Shown here one piece after another: positions 46,626-56,238 of a DNA stretch of 64,000 bases. The DNA lies in contig NZ_MDER01000002.1 of NCBI RefSeq assembly GCF_001721045.1, positions 62,001 through 126,000 on the forward strand. The letters are read 5' to 3'. Positions within the stretch are counted from its first letter, which is position 1; each line of letters starts with the position of its first letter. A model generated the notes under the pieces. The model saw only the letters and a program-made list of their open reading frames with translations, was not told the origin of the DNA and ran no database searches. Both the position numbers and the translations under genes were made by a program. This stretch comes from Paenibacillus nuruki (lineage in GTDB: Bacteria > Bacillota > Bacilli > Paenibacillales > Paenibacillaceae).

Positions 46626-47309
46626 TTGGATTATTTAATTTCGTCAGAACATGAGACATCTCAAGAACTTCCATTGTATAATCAGGTGATAACGAATCGG
46701 GCAGCTGTCGAAATTGCTTCACTATACATGGATATGACGGCTAATCTGTTTGAAAGGGACGAATTAGATATGGACTTTGATATACGTGATCTACCTACCA
46801 GAGAAATGCTTCAAGAATTTTCAAAATCTGTACCTGAAATTGATATTTCGGCTACAGAAGCCATGCTTCTTTTTATGCGTACAGCTTCTAACATTTTCAA
46901 AGTCAGTTCGAATGGATTTGAAAAATTCGATGTCTCTAGTGGCAAGTTTGCTCTATTGATCTTGTTATATCGCAATCAAAATACAGGGCTTCTTGCATCA
47001 GAACTAGCTGAAAGAGCGGGTATTACCAAAGCAACCGTAACGGGATTGTTAGAACGTATGGAACGTGATCATCTGATTTTTAGAAAAGATCACCCTTCTG
47101 ATCGTCGTATGAGTATTGCGCATCTTACAGATACCGGCATGGCATTAATGAATGAGTTATTACCTGTTCATTTTCTCAGTACTTCTAAGATTATGAGCGG
47201 TCTTTCTGAAGAAGAAAAAGAAATGCTATTGTTATTGCTTCAAAAAATCAAATTAGGTATTCCTGAAGGTGAAGAAGTCTATAACTCTTATCAGATCAGA
47301 CATAAATAG
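46626..47309 (+). CDS. MarR family regulator of the adjacent export operon
   Basis: 227 residues from the TTG at 46626, 10 bases after GAAGGAG; a TTG at 46617 abuts that site. A long N-terminal part (about 80 residues) precedes the winged helix with SELAERAGITKATVTGLLERM and DHPSDRRMSIAHLTDTG (wing). It is larger than ordinary MarR proteins (about 145 residues), suggesting an additional sensor segment. Operators before it and before the export genes imply autoregulation and control of export. Confidence 0.87.
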   Translation: MDYLISSEHETSQELPLYNQVITNRAAVEIASLYMDMTANLFERDELDMDFDIRDLPTREMLQEFSKSVPEIDISATEAMLLFMRTASNIFKVSSNGFEKFDVSSGKFALLILLYRNQNTGLLASELAERAGITKATVTGLLERMERDHLIFRKDHPSDRRMSIAHLTDTGMALMNELLPVHFLSTSKIMSGLSEEEKEMLLLLLQKIKLGIPEGEEVYNSYQIRHK

Positions 47310-47327
47310 TGTCTTTTCCATCATTTA

Positions 47328-47342
47328 GTTAGCCGGCTTACT
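47328..47342. promoter_or_regulatory. operator copy 2, overlapping the export-operon promoter
   Basis: Exact repeat of the 15-base operator. It overlaps a -35 (TTACTT, 47338-47343) spaced 17 bases from -10 TATAAC (47361-47366), so a bound MarR protein would block RNA polymerase. Confidence 0.7.
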
Positions 47343-47366
47343 TTATTTTCAGAAATCCATTATAAC
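47338..47366 (+). promoter_or_regulatory. candidate promoter of the export operon
   Basis: -35 TTACTT and -10 TATAAC with a 17-base spacer, 34 bases before the HlyD-type gene; -35 overlaps the operator. Confidence 0.5.
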
Positions 47367-47399
47367 ATTCTCTATATTAGATTAAGGAGCGTTTAATTC

Positions 47400-48761
47400 A
47401 TGAATCGCAGTCAAGTGGCTAGTCTTATTATTCCTGTTATTTCTATTGTATGTTTACTTAGTGGTGGATTCTTGTTGCAAGCCAAAGGGCATGATCAAGT
47501 TACTGTCTCACAGACTTCCAAAAGTTCTACTTTAAGTTCAGACAGCGTCCATGTTTCTTTTGAAGAAGTAGGTGGTAAAGTCGTCAACATTCCTTTTACA
47601 GAAGAAAAAATAGTTAAAAAAGGAGACATCTTAATGACTCTTGATTCTACAGATGTCGACTTGCAAATTGAAAAACTTCAAAAACAAATAAAACAGTATG
47701 ATACACAAATCATGCAACAGCAAAAATCGATTCAATTGGGTTATTCCAAAGCAAGCACACAGGAAAAACAAGCCCAATTAGCGATAGAACAATCCCAAGT
47801 ATCTCAGAGCAAAAGTCAGTCTGCTCTCAAAAGTGCTCAAGCGGCTCAGCGCCAAGCACAGTCTGCTCATCGTCAAGTACAAGCGGCTGAAAAAGAAGTC
47901 AACAATGGCGCACGCGCAGAAGATATCAAGCAACAACAAATTGCTATCCAATCAGCGACCCAAAGTCTTCAAACGGCTCAAATCAATTATGATCGTACAC
48001 AAAAATTATACAATTCCGGGCTCAGTACCAAAGCCGATATGGACAATGTAGAACAGTCTTTGACCCTTGCTAAAAATCAATTAAACCAACAACAAGAAGC
48101 GCTAGCGAAGCTGAATAACGGTGCAACTTTAGAAGAACGAGCACAAGCCAATGAACGTACCCAACAAGCAGTAGAACAATCCAATCAGGCAAATGTAAGT
48201 GTAACGCAAGCGCAGACAGAATTACATGGTGCAGAATTAGCGATTCAGACTTCTCAGACCCAATTGGATACTGTCCAACAAGCACGTCAACAATTAGCAG
48301 ATCAAGAACTTGCTGTAGATTTACTTCAACAACAAAAAGATGCACAACAAATCGAATTAAAAACATTATTGCTCAAAAAATCAAGATTGATTCTCAAAGC
48401 CCCAAGTAACGGCAAAATTACAGCAATCAGTACAGAAGTAGGCGAAAATATCAGTCAAGGCGCACCTATCGTTACCTTAGAGACGAATAAAATGTATTTT
48501 GATCTTTATGTGAGTGAAGATCAAGCCACCAAATTCCATGCTAAACAAAAAATAAAAGTGAATATTCCTGCTCTTCGCAAAGACTTAAATGGTGAAGTTC
48601 GTTATATTACCGCTGCTCCTCAATTTGCAAATCTTAAAATGGCACGCGAAAAAGGCGAAGCCGATGTGGCTACTTTTCAGGTTCGTATTTATGTAGACAA
48701 GTCAGCTAGCTTATTGCCCGGCATGACTACTGAGGTGAATATTGATGAAATCACTTCTTGA
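47400..48761 (+). CDS. HlyD-type efflux adaptor with long coiled coil
   Basis: 453 residues. N-terminal membrane anchor (about 9-28), a split biotinyl-lipoyl domain (GGKVVNIPFTEEKIVKKGDIL ... LKAPSNGKITAISTEVGE), a very long Ala/Gln-rich alpha-helical hairpin (about residues 85-325), and a terminal beta-barrel. It is of the YhiI/HlyD type, linking a membrane transporter to the outer envelope. It overlaps the permease gene by 17 bases. Confidence 0.88.
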   Translation: MNRSQVASLIIPVISIVCLLSGGFLLQAKGHDQVTVSQTSKSSTLSSDSVHVSFEEVGGKVVNIPFTEEKIVKKGDILMTLDSTDVDLQIEKLQKQIKQYDTQIMQQQKSIQLGYSKASTQEKQAQLAIEQSQVSQSKSQSALKSAQAAQRQAQSAHRQVQAAEKEVNNGARAEDIKQQQIAIQSATQSLQTAQINYDRTQKLYNSGLSTKADMDNVEQSLTLAKNQLNQQQEALAKLNNGATLEERAQANERTQQAVEQSNQANVSVTQAQTELHGAELAIQTSQTQLDTVQQARQQLADQELAVDLLQQQKDAQQIELKTLLLKKSRLILKAPSNGKITAISTEVGENISQGAPIVTLETNKMYFDLYVSEDQATKFHAKQKIKVNIPALRKDLNGEVRYITAAPQFANLKMAREKGEADVATFQVRIYVDKSASLLPGMTTEVNIDEITS

Positions 48762-49968
48762 TGAATGGCATTATCTAATCAAATCGAAATATCCTATCAT
48801 TGCGATCATTTTCCCATTGGTAGCTGTGTTAGCTTACTCTTTGCTACTGCCAAGCAGCCAGATCAATGAATCCAAAGTGATTGTAGTGGATCAAGATAAT
48901 ACGTCCTATAGCCGGCAATTGATTCAGAAGATAGATGCTTCTCAATATATACAGGTCGATCAGATTATTTCCTATACGAATAATCCTGAATCTTACTTTT
49001 ACCATGAGCAATATCTAGCTGTAATCTCTTTGCCCAAAGGACTTGAAGAAAATCATAATCGCTCTTTACCGAATCGAATCGGGTTGATTTTAGATAATAC
49101 CAATTCTCAAGCAGTTACCTTTATTCGAACCGCAATGCAAGAAATTACAGGCTATGAAAATATTCAATTGGCTATCCCTGCCTTATCCAGAACAGGCATG
49201 AGTATAGAGCAAGCACAAGGGACAGCTAGTAATCTGGCGGTAGAAGTCAGATCATTATTCAATCCGACCAGTAGTTACGACAATACGTCCATTCTTACAT
49301 TTATATGTATGTTCTCGTTTATGATGCTCAATATTAACAGTCTTCCTATCATCGCTAGACTTCGGGTATCGCATCGATTAGCGGGTGAACTCCGTAATCC
49401 ATTCAATCCACTTATTCGTATATTACCTTATGTATTGTTCTCAACAGCAGGATTGATTTTTGCGATGGGGGTTTTGAAATGGGTCGGTGGTAGTCGATTT
49501 GAAGGCAATGTGGCTTTATTTATGATCCCTGTTGCACTCTATGTATTCGGTTCTGTCTGTATTAATATACTGGTAGCTTGGGGAGCCGCACATCCAGGCA
49601 TAGCGATAGGGCGAATGATCTTTATCTTTATGCCTGCTTTTGTACTATCAGGTGGCACGATGGCAAGAGCACTTTTTCCACCTTTGGCTTTGCAAATTAG
49701 CGACTTTTTCCCATTTGTATGGATGTTCAAATTTCTTCGCAGTATGGGATTACGAGGAGCTTCTTTTCAAGAAATGTTACCAGAGTTAGGTTCGATGATG
49801 TTGTATGTAGCTGTTCTGGCTATGCTAGTCGTTGCTAGAGGATTATGGGAAAAGCAAAAACTAGCCAAACTTCAAAAAACATCTTCACCTGCTCATTCTG
49901 AAAAGCCATTTCCCGGTGCTCCACCTACTGCTATAAGCACACCTACACCGGAACCATCCAAAGGATAA
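48745..49968 (+). CDS. ABC-2 type transporter permease (YhhJ-like), no ATPase encoded nearby
   Basis: 407 residues from the ATG at 48745 with GAGGTG 7 bases upstream. TM helix at about 18-36, a large extracytoplasmic domain (about 40-180), then five TM helices (SILTFICMFSFMMLN, LIRILPYVLFSTAGLIF, ALFMIPVALYVFG, IGRMIFIFMPAFVLSGGT, LGSMMLYVAVLAML) in the ABC2_membrane_3 arrangement. A Pro/Thr-rich tail follows. Overlap with the HlyD gene suggests a stoichiometric complex. No ATP-binding subunit is in this operon. Confidence 0.83.
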   Translation: MKSLLDEWHYLIKSKYPIIAIIFPLVAVLAYSLLLPSSQINESKVIVVDQDNTSYSRQLIQKIDASQYIQVDQIISYTNNPESYFYHEQYLAVISLPKGLEENHNRSLPNRIGLILDNTNSQAVTFIRTAMQEITGYENIQLAIPALSRTGMSIEQAQGTASNLAVEVRSLFNPTSSYDNTSILTFICMFSFMMLNINSLPIIARLRVSHRLAGELRNPFNPLIRILPYVLFSTAGLIFAMGVLKWVGGSRFEGNVALFMIPVALYVFGSVCINILVAWGAAHPGIAIGRMIFIFMPAFVLSGGTMARALFPPLALQISDFFPFVWMFKFLRSMGLRGASFQEMLPELGSMMLYVAVLAMLVVARGLWEKQKLAKLQKTSSPAHSEKPFPGAPPTAISTPTPEPSKG

Positions 49969-49990
49969 TAAAATCATATCATCGTTCAAC

Positions 49991-50042
49991 CACCACCTAT
50001 CGATCAAGAGGCTACAGGCTTTTGATCAATAGGTGGTTTTAT
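49991..50042. terminator. bidirectional terminator
   Basis: A 16-bp stem with one wobble pair (ACCACCTATCGATCAA / TTGATCAATAGGTGGT, 49992-50007 and 50022-50037) followed by a T-run, between convergent permease and Rrf2 genes. Confidence 0.85.
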
Positions 50043-50076
50043 ATCGTAATGATTACTTTAATAGACCTAATACGAG

Positions 50077-50520
50077 TTACTTATCAGGCATCTTTGTGAT
50101 ATCTGAATCATCGATTACATCAGCTAGTGTATACTGCCCAAGATAATCGATCACTTGTTGTTCGGCTCCTTTCATAATGCTACTCAGCCGTTGATTCATC
50201 TTTTCACTATCTTGAATCCCATCGGACTGAGGTAGATCATGAATAGGCTGCTCTATCCGAATTGCTAGATAAATAGCAGACAATGTTAATTGATCCGCAG
50301 GTATACGTAGCGTATAACCACCGTCTCTTCCTTCACGGGTGTCTACAATATTGTGACTGGCTAACGTCGCTAATATTCTTCGCAAAAAGGTAGGATGAGA
50401 ATGAACTTGAGCTGCAATCATAGCACTGGATAACGTCCCACCATTTGAAGCCAGTCCAGCAAGGGTATGTACTGCCACACTAAAGCGTGCAGGTCCGATC
50501 AATTTAGCTTGTGTCTTCAT
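50077..50520 (-). CDS. Rrf2 family transcriptional regulator (YwnA-like)
   Basis: 147 residues with the Rrf2 winged helix: FSVAVHTLAGLASNGGTLSSAMIAAQVHSHPTFLRRILATL and REGRDGGYTLRIP. There is no cysteine anywhere in the chain, so it cannot hold an iron-sulfur cluster like IscR/NsrR and belongs to the non-cluster YwnA-type branch. Neighbour PpaC is on the same strand but separately initiated. Target unknown. Confidence 0.9.
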   Translation of the reverse strand: MKTQAKLIGPARFSVAVHTLAGLASNGGTLSSAMIAAQVHSHPTFLRRILATLASHNIVDTREGRDGGYTLRIPADQLTLSAIYLAIRIEQPIHDLPQSDGIQDSEKMNQRLSSIMKGAEQQVIDYLGQYTLADVIDDSDITKMPDK

Positions 50521-50625
50521 ATATAATATGTCCTCCTACACCTATATGATGTACAACAAAGACGATTGGAATCTAGCTCCAACCGCCTTCGTGATTACAA
50601 TATGCTTATGTAGCATACGATTTTA

Positions 50626-51555
50626 TTATTTAGCAAATGTATCTGTCAACACAGGTACGATTTGAGATTTACGAGAAACTACACCTTTAAGCACTGCTTG
50701 ATTATTTTCAAGTTTTACTTGATATGCTTCTTCGACAACATCGGTACGTTTACCTAGAGCAAGACCAACAGAATCGTTGTTCAAAATGTCTGTGATTACG
50801 AACAAAAATAGATCCAGACCTTTTTTCTCAATAACTGCTGTTAGTGCTGCTTCGATCGCTGCTTGTTGAGACAATACATCATTAACGTCTACAGCATTAA
50901 CTTGAGCGATTTCAACTTTAGCATCACCCATTTGGAATTCTTTTGCATCCAAAGTGATCAATTGCTCTACGGTTTTGTCACTCAAATCTGCTCCAGCTTT
51001 AAGCATATCCAGACCGTATTTAGCGATATCCACTTCAGCAATTCGAGCCAATTCATTCGCTGCTTCTACATCTTGTGGTGTGCATGTAGGCGATTTGAAC
51101 AACAACGAATCAGAGATAATTGCAGACAACATCAATCCTGCATTTTGTTTGGAGATCGATACGCCATGCTCTTTGTATAATTTGTTCAAAATGGTCGCTG
51201 TGCAACCTACAGGCTCTGCACGGTAGTACAACGGGCCACTTGTTTCAAAATTAGCAATACGGTGATGATCGATCACTTCGATAACTGTTACTTCATCAAT
51301 ATCATCAGCGCTTTGTTGACGCTCGTTATGATCGACCAAAATAACTTCTTTCGCTTCTACAGCTACTTTTTCCACAAGACGTGGAGCTTCTACTTTAAAA
51401 TAATCCAAAGCGTATTGTGTTTCGCCGTTCACTTCACCTAGACGAATCGCTTCAGCATCTACACCTAATTCTTTTTTCAATGCTGCATACGCAATCGCAG
51501 CTGTAATCGTATCCGTGTCCGGATTTTTATGACCAAAAACTAATACTTTTGACAT
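50626..51555 (-). CDS. ppaC: manganese-dependent inorganic pyrophosphatase
   Basis: 309 residues, the exact length usual for this enzyme, from the ATG at 51555 with AAGGAG ahead; a longer in-frame start has none. DHH-family motifs: [39 protein letters not shown] (DHH) and the C-terminal substrate-binding SRKSQIVP (SRKKQ type). It hydrolyses pyrophosphate in the cytoplasm, pulling biosynthetic reactions. Confidence 0.96.
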   Translation of the reverse strand: MSKVLVFGHKNPDTDTITAAIAYAALKKELGVDAEAIRLGEVNGETQYALDYFKVEAPRLVEKVAVEAKEVILVDHNERQQSADDIDEVTVIEVIDHHRIANFETSGPLYYRAEPVGCTATILNKLYKEHGVSISKQNAGLMLSAIISDSLLFKSPTCTPQDVEAANELARIAEVDIAKYGLDMLKAGADLSDKTVEQLITLDAKEFQMGDAKVEIAQVNAVDVNDVLSQQAAIEAALTAVIEKKGLDLFLFVITDILNNDSVGLALGKRTDVVEEAYQVKLENNQAVLKGVVSRKSQIVPVLTDTFAK

Positions 51556-51698
51556 AATGACACTCCTTCGTAATCTGTTTTGGCGAAAAAAAGATAATCC
51601 TTTTTTCAAAGTTTCCTTCCATAGTATACCTTGATTTCAAATGAAAATGAAGTTTATTCCTATTAATTGTATAGGAATAACTGTATAAATTTTTATTT

Positions 51699-52595
51699 TT
51701 ATACTTTCATTATCGAATGTGCTCTACATAAAGTAACCCATTCTGTCGCTATACTACTCAATGATTTTGTAGAATTGTAAATAATTTGGCTATACAATTG
51801 TGGATCTTCTTCTGCCCAAGGCACTATACATAGTGCCTGATTATTTCTTTCCTGTTCCAACACAAACTGAGGTAAAAAGGCGATTCCCCATTCTTTAGCG
51901 ACCGATTGCTTGATGGCTTCGATATTTCCGAGCTCTAAATGAATATCACTGGCATGTCCTTGTGATTTCATTTTGTCGATAAGGTACGCTCGATACGTAC
52001 ATCCTTCTTCCGTCACAATCAACGGTTGTTGATGCAGATCTAGCGAAGATATAGAGGATTGTCTTGCTAACGGATGCTGTGGGTGCATAACGACTCTCAT
52101 TTGCGCATCAAAAAGAGATATGGCTTCGATACCATATGCCTGACATGGTGTATCCAAAATCAAAGCAATATCTAATTGTTGCTCTCGCACACGGCGAATT
52201 AACTGCTGTTCTTGATCTAAAATAATTTTGACTTGTACATGTGGATACTGTTGCCGGAACTGTTCTAAGATAGATGGCAAATAATATAAAGACAGACTCT
52301 CAATCGTACCTATCGTTAGTGTAGTCTGATCCAAATCTGTAGTAGAAAGTGCTTGCTTCGCTTGCTCTTGCAATTCAATCATTTGACGAGCATAAGGTAA
52401 CAGCTTTTGTCCAACTGCGGTTAAAATCACAACATTTCCTTTGCGCTGAAATAAGCGCTGTCCACCATACAATTGTTCTAATCGCTGAATATGATGGGTC
52501 ACACTGGATTGCGCATAATCTAGCTCTTGCGCAGTACGTGTATAGTTGCCCCATTTGACCAATTCACAAAATGTTTTGAGATATAACAGTTCCAT
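51699..52595 (-). CDS. LysR family transcriptional regulator, divergent to rhodanese
   Basis: 298 residues from the ATG at 52595 with AAGGAG ahead. N-terminal winged helix (LKTFCELVKWGNYTRTAQELDYAQSSVTHHIQRLEQLYG) and a C-terminal effector domain. A symmetric T-N11-A site lies 56 bases upstream in the shared region with the rhodanese gene, the classical arrangement. Effector unknown. Confidence 0.93.
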   Translation of the reverse strand: MELLYLKTFCELVKWGNYTRTAQELDYAQSSVTHHIQRLEQLYGGQRLFQRKGNVVILTAVGQKLLPYARQMIELQEQAKQALSTTDLDQTTLTIGTIESLSLYYLPSILEQFRQQYPHVQVKIILDQEQQLIRRVREQQLDIALILDTPCQAYGIEAISLFDAQMRVVMHPQHPLARQSSISSLDLHQQPLIVTEEGCTYRAYLIDKMKSQGHASDIHLELGNIEAIKQSVAKEWGIAFLPQFVLEQERNNQALCIVPWAEEDPQLYSQIIYNSTKSLSSIATEWVTLCRAHSIMKV

Positions 52596-52650
52596 TAAGA
52601 TCACTCCTTTGCACAAGGATAGTACTGTATTGTTCGCATAGCGTATGTAT

Positions 52651-52667
52651 TATCGATAAGATCGATA
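52651..52667. promoter_or_regulatory. LysR-type operator in the divergent region
   Basis: TATCGAT-AAG-ATCGATA is perfectly symmetric and contains a T-N11-A motif (T52653, A52665). Confidence 0.65.
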
Positions 52668-52782
52668 GTTGGTATCTATAACTCTACAGCACTTGTATGC
52701 TTTGTCTTTTATACAATCATAACAGAACATCGATAGCCTATCCGTGTTCAACATAACCTACGACTGAAGGAGTTGTCTACTG

Positions 52783-53226
52783 ATGAACCATTCTCCACGC
52801 TTTTCCCTTACACTTGAAACACCCGCTGCGAATACAACCGATGCGTACAACTATTTCACAGCTAAAGCTGCTTATGAAACAGATGTCGCCGATGTCATGA
52901 TCGATTGTCAAAAAGGAAATCCGCCCTTTGTAATAGTAGATGTACGAGACGAATCAACTTATCAGCAATGTCATATTCCGGGTGCAATCCATATTACCGG
53001 TCGACAGATCAATGAGAAAACGACAGCCCATTTAGATCCAACCACAACGATTATAACGTACTGCTGGGGTCCTGCTTGTAATGGAGCAACCAAAGCCGCT
53101 GCCAAATTAGCCCGCCTCGGATTTCCAGTTAAAGAATTACTCGGTGGAATCGAATACTGGCGTAAAGAAGGCGGACCTGTTGAAGGTACATTAGGTGTAG
53201 AAGCTCCGATGTACTGGTCTATCTAA
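52783..53226 (+). CDS. rhodanese-like domain protein
   Basis: 147 residues, a single rhodanese domain: VIVDVRDESTYQQCHIPGAIHI, then the active loop YCWGPACNGATKAAAKLARLG carrying the sulfur-accepting Cys. It would transfer sulfane sulfur or act in redox sensing. Divergent LysR regulator upstream suggests inducible expression. Confidence 0.9.
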   Translation: MNHSPRFSLTLETPAANTTDAYNYFTAKAAYETDVADVMIDCQKGNPPFVIVDVRDESTYQQCHIPGAIHITGRQINEKTTAHLDPTTTIITYCWGPACNGATKAAAKLARLGFPVKELLGGIEYWRKEGGPVEGTLGVEAPMYWSI

Positions 53227-53234
53227 TCCACTAA

Positions 53235-53903
53235 CTAGATGACAATTCCAATCGCAAAACCATCATACCCTTTACTACCTACCGTCTGAATAGATGTAGC
53301 CGTGATACGAGGATCTTCAGCTAATAATTCATAAAATTGGCGAATCCCTTGTACACGGCCATCATTACTGTGTTGATCCAAAATAGCTCCTTCTCGAACT
53401 ACATTGTCTCCGATGATAACAGTACCCGGATGAGACATTTGCAAAGCATATTGTAGATAACGAGCATTATTATTTTTGTCTGCATCAATAAAAATCATAT
53501 CAAAAGCTTCTATTTGTTCTGCTTCCATCTGACCTAATTGTTCGGATGCATCACCGATCCGAATATCAACTTTGTCCTCTAGTCCAGCCAATTTAATATT
53601 TTGCCCGGCTACTTTGGCATGGTGAGGATCATATTCTAGTGTGATTAACCGTCCATCTACAGGTAAAGCACGCGCCATCCATATGGTGCTGTATCCACCC
53701 AATGTACCTATTTCTAAAATACGTTTGGCTTTGTTCATCATCACGATTAATTGTAGTAATTTACCTTGAGCAGGCGATACATCATACTCGGGTAAAGAGG
53801 CTTGCTGATTGTTAATTAATACCTGTTCTAGAATAGCATCTTTGGGAATAAGGTTCTCTTCAATATAGTGATCCATCTGACTCCATACTTGAATATCACT
53901 CAT
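53235..53903 (-). CDS. class I SAM-dependent O-methyltransferase (COMT-like)
   Basis: 222 residues. SAM-binding KRILEIGTLGGYSTIWMARAL, acidic metal and cofactor positions (IFIDADKNNNARYL, GDNVVREG) match the caffeoyl-CoA O-methyltransferase-like family. A divalent metal is expected at Asp. It is convergent with the rhodanese gene and divergent from a second LysR gene. Substrate unknown. Confidence 0.9.
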   Translation of the reverse strand: MSDIQVWSQMDHYIEENLIPKDAILEQVLINNQQASLPEYDVSPAQGKLLQLIVMMNKAKRILEIGTLGGYSTIWMARALPVDGRLITLEYDPHHAKVAGQNIKLAGLEDKVDIRIGDASEQLGQMEAEQIEAFDMIFIDADKNNNARYLQYALQMSHPGTVIIGDNVVREGAILDQHSNDGRVQGIRQFYELLAEDPRITATSIQTVGSKGYDGFAIGIVI

Positions 53904-53944
53904 ACTTATCGTCCTCCTGTTTGTAAAGGCTTGTTAGAATTCCT

Positions 53945-53968
53945 ATAAGTATTGTACCTTGTACTTAT
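53945..53968. promoter_or_regulatory. inverted repeat, candidate LysR operator
   Basis: ATAAGTA (53945-53951) and TACTTAT (53962-53968), 7-bp arms separated by 10 bases, in the region between the O-methyltransferase and LysR genes. Confidence 0.45.
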
Positions 53969-54044
53969 TCATATTAATAATATATAATTTATAGTTATTT
54001 ATATCTAAAATATATGAATACATACGAAAGTAGGGATGATGGCA

Positions 54045-54947
54045 ATGTTGAATATGCATGCTCTTTATTTATTTCATACGATTGCTATCCAAGGCAGTGT
54101 AACTAAAGCTGCTAATCTATTAAATATTAGTCAGCCTGCGATTACGACACAGATTAAAAAGTTGGAAAAATACATAGGGATTACTTTATTTATTCCGCAA
54201 GGACGAGGGATTGCTTTAACGATCGAAGCTAAAGAATTGTTAGGATTTACACAGCGTATTTTTGCGATAACTGGACAGGTCGAACAATGGATCCAGCAGT
54301 ATCATCAAGGACAGCGTGGGCAGATTCGTTTAGCGGCTACTTATTTGCCTGCTCATTTTCTATTGCCTACATGGATCGCCAAGTTCAAGCAACAATATGA
54401 ACATGTAGATATGACGATAACCACCACCAATTCTACCGATGCTTTACGTCAGTTATTACAAATGGAAGTCGATATTGCGATTTATGGAGGACTTGCTGAA
54501 GAACAGACAGCAGATATTCAGGCAGAAGAACTATTTCGAGATGAACTCTGGTTTGTTGTAGCACCTAATCATCGTTATGCCGGTCAACATATTTCACTAC
54601 AAGAAATGATGAAAGAACCTTTTGTAATGCGTGAGCAAGGTAGCTCGACACGAGAGCGTTTATTAGCCTTATGTCGAACTCACAATACTCCTCCTCCGCA
54701 GATTCCTTTACAATTTAATGGATTGCCAGAAGCGATTCAAGCTGTTATTGCTGGTTATGGTGCTAACTTTGTGTCTTCATTCGTGGTACGAGACTATGTA
54801 GAACGAGGACAATTAGCACGTGTATTCGTCAACGACGTGTATTTGCAAAATAGTATTGCTATTTGCACTCGTCTCCATGAGCCTTTATCTACAGCCAGTC
54901 AGCAATTTGTTCATACGATTCGGCAGGATAGTTCTATGGTAAAGTAA
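54045..54947 (+). CDS. LysR family transcriptional regulator, divergent to O-methyltransferase
   Basis: 300 residues from the ATG at 54045 (9 bases after AGGG; in-frame ATGs at 54036 and 54039 are too close). N-terminal helix-turn-helix ALYLFHTIAIQGSVTKAANLLNISQPAITTQIKKLEKYIGITLF and a periplasmic-binding-like effector domain. Likely controls the divergent methyltransferase gene. CysL/YwbI-like in appearance; exact subfamily not determined. Confidence 0.93.
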   Translation: MLNMHALYLFHTIAIQGSVTKAANLLNISQPAITTQIKKLEKYIGITLFIPQGRGIALTIEAKELLGFTQRIFAITGQVEQWIQQYHQGQRGQIRLAATYLPAHFLLPTWIAKFKQQYEHVDMTITTTNSTDALRQLLQMEVDIAIYGGLAEEQTADIQAEELFRDELWFVVAPNHRYAGQHISLQEMMKEPFVMREQGSSTRERLLALCRTHNTPPPQIPLQFNGLPEAIQAVIAGYGANFVSSFVVRDYVERGQLARVFVNDVYLQNSIAICTRLHEPLSTASQQFVHTIRQDSSMVK

Positions 54948-54978
54948 ATGATTCTTATCTATTTAAGCATTCAATCAT

Positions 54979-56238
54979 TTATGTTGCTTCTTCTGGTGGA
55001 GACATCGGCATATAGAGACGAACCGCCAGAGCAAGCACCAAAGTGATACCTAACAGAATACATGAACCGATAATCACTGACCACGAAATCGACCATAACT
55101 GCGCAGTTAACCCCAGTATAAACACAGATAGAATTTGCATGATGGCTGCGACCAGACTATAGATACTGCTGATCCGTCCCATGATATCGATAGGTACATG
55201 ATTTTGATAAAAAGTCGTAAATCCTGTATTCATAAATGCCATAAAAAAAGCTAATACAAAAAATCCAACGGCGGCACCTGCAAAAGTATGCGATAAACTA
55301 TAGATCACATAACCTGTGCCAAATCCAATTGCACCGACCGTCAATAATATCGTTACCGTTAGACGCTTCACGATCATCATATTCACCAGTGCGCCAACCC
55401 CTAATCCTATCCCTGCTACGCTAACCAGATAGCTATATTGACTGTCTGTACCTGACAATACTTCTTTGACAAAAGCGACTTCCATCGAATCTAGTCCTGC
55501 CGCGACCACCATCAATATTTGAAAAAGAAAATAAATTAACATCACATTCCAAGCTTGCCGACTAAATCTAATTACTAATTGCCAATCCTGTTTAATCATT
55601 TGCCAAGAACGACTGGACTTTGTCATTTTGGTTAATTGTTCGTTATGTATAGACTCATCCACTGTAACAGTTTTCTTTTCTAAATCAGGCAATATCCATG
55701 TCATCATACTAGACACACCAAAAGCTAGTGCAGTGCCGAAAATCGCCATTTGAGGACTGGTGATCAAAAATAACAAACCTGCTATCGCTGGCCCAATTAG
55801 AAAAGCACCGGAATGAATCAAACTTTGAATCGAATTAAATCGTTTACGGTATTCTGTTGGAATTAACTTGGTGGTGTATACCATGGATGTAGGTTTAAAG
55901 ATAGAACTTGCCATATTAATGACCAGCACAACGATATAGATCAAGCTAATATGATGAAGAAAAGGAAGGGTGAAAATAAGTACTGCTCGCACCAGATCGA
56001 ACCCAATCATTAAGCGACGTTTATTCAGTCGATCGACCATACTCCCTGCCCAACTATTGGTACATAATGTGGCAAATGGTTTGAGAATATACAGTCCTGC
56101 GATAGCAAGTGGTGATCCATACATATCAAGCATCGTTAGATTCAGCGCTATCAAAAAAATCCAATCTCCAATATTTGCAATGGCTACACCTGTAAGCAAA
56201 ATAGAAGGATATTTCCAGAAATGAGTATTGCTATTCAT
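54979..56238 (-). CDS. MFS transporter
   Basis: 419 residues with about twelve TM helices. The loop-2 motif SMVDRLNKRRLMIGFDLVRAV is typical of MFS drug-efflux-like (MacB/YfiS-like) proteins. A cytoplasmic mid-loop carries a charged stretch (DLEKKTVTVDESIHNEQLTKMTKSSR). An efflux role is likely but the substrate is unknown. Convergent with LysR. Confidence 0.87.
   Translation of the reverse strand: MNSNTHFWKYPSILLTGVAIANIGDWIFLIALNLTMLDMYGSPLAIAGLYILKPFATLCTNSWAGSMVDRLNKRRLMIGFDLVRAVLIFTLPFLHHISLIYIVVLVINMASSIFKPTSMVYTTKLIPTEYRKRFNSIQSLIHSGAFLIGPAIAGLLFLITSPQMAIFGTALAFGVSSMMTWILPDLEKKTVTVDESIHNEQLTKMTKSSRSWQMIKQDWQLVIRFSRQAWNVMLIYFLFQILMVVAAGLDSMEVAFVKEVLSGTDSQYSYLVSVAGIGLGVGALVNMMIVKRLTVTILLTVGAIGFGTGYVIYSLSHTFAGAAVGFFVLAFFMAFMNTGFTTFYQNHVPIDIMGRISSIYSLVAAIMQILSVFILGLTAQLWSISWSVIIGSCILLGITLVLALAVRLYMPMSPPEEAT

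Noticed and set aside
47833-48366. Repetitive Ala/Gln codons in the HlyD-type gene as a possible DNA repeat
   Set aside because: The pattern is explained by the protein's coiled-coil heptads; no exact long DNA repeat is present.
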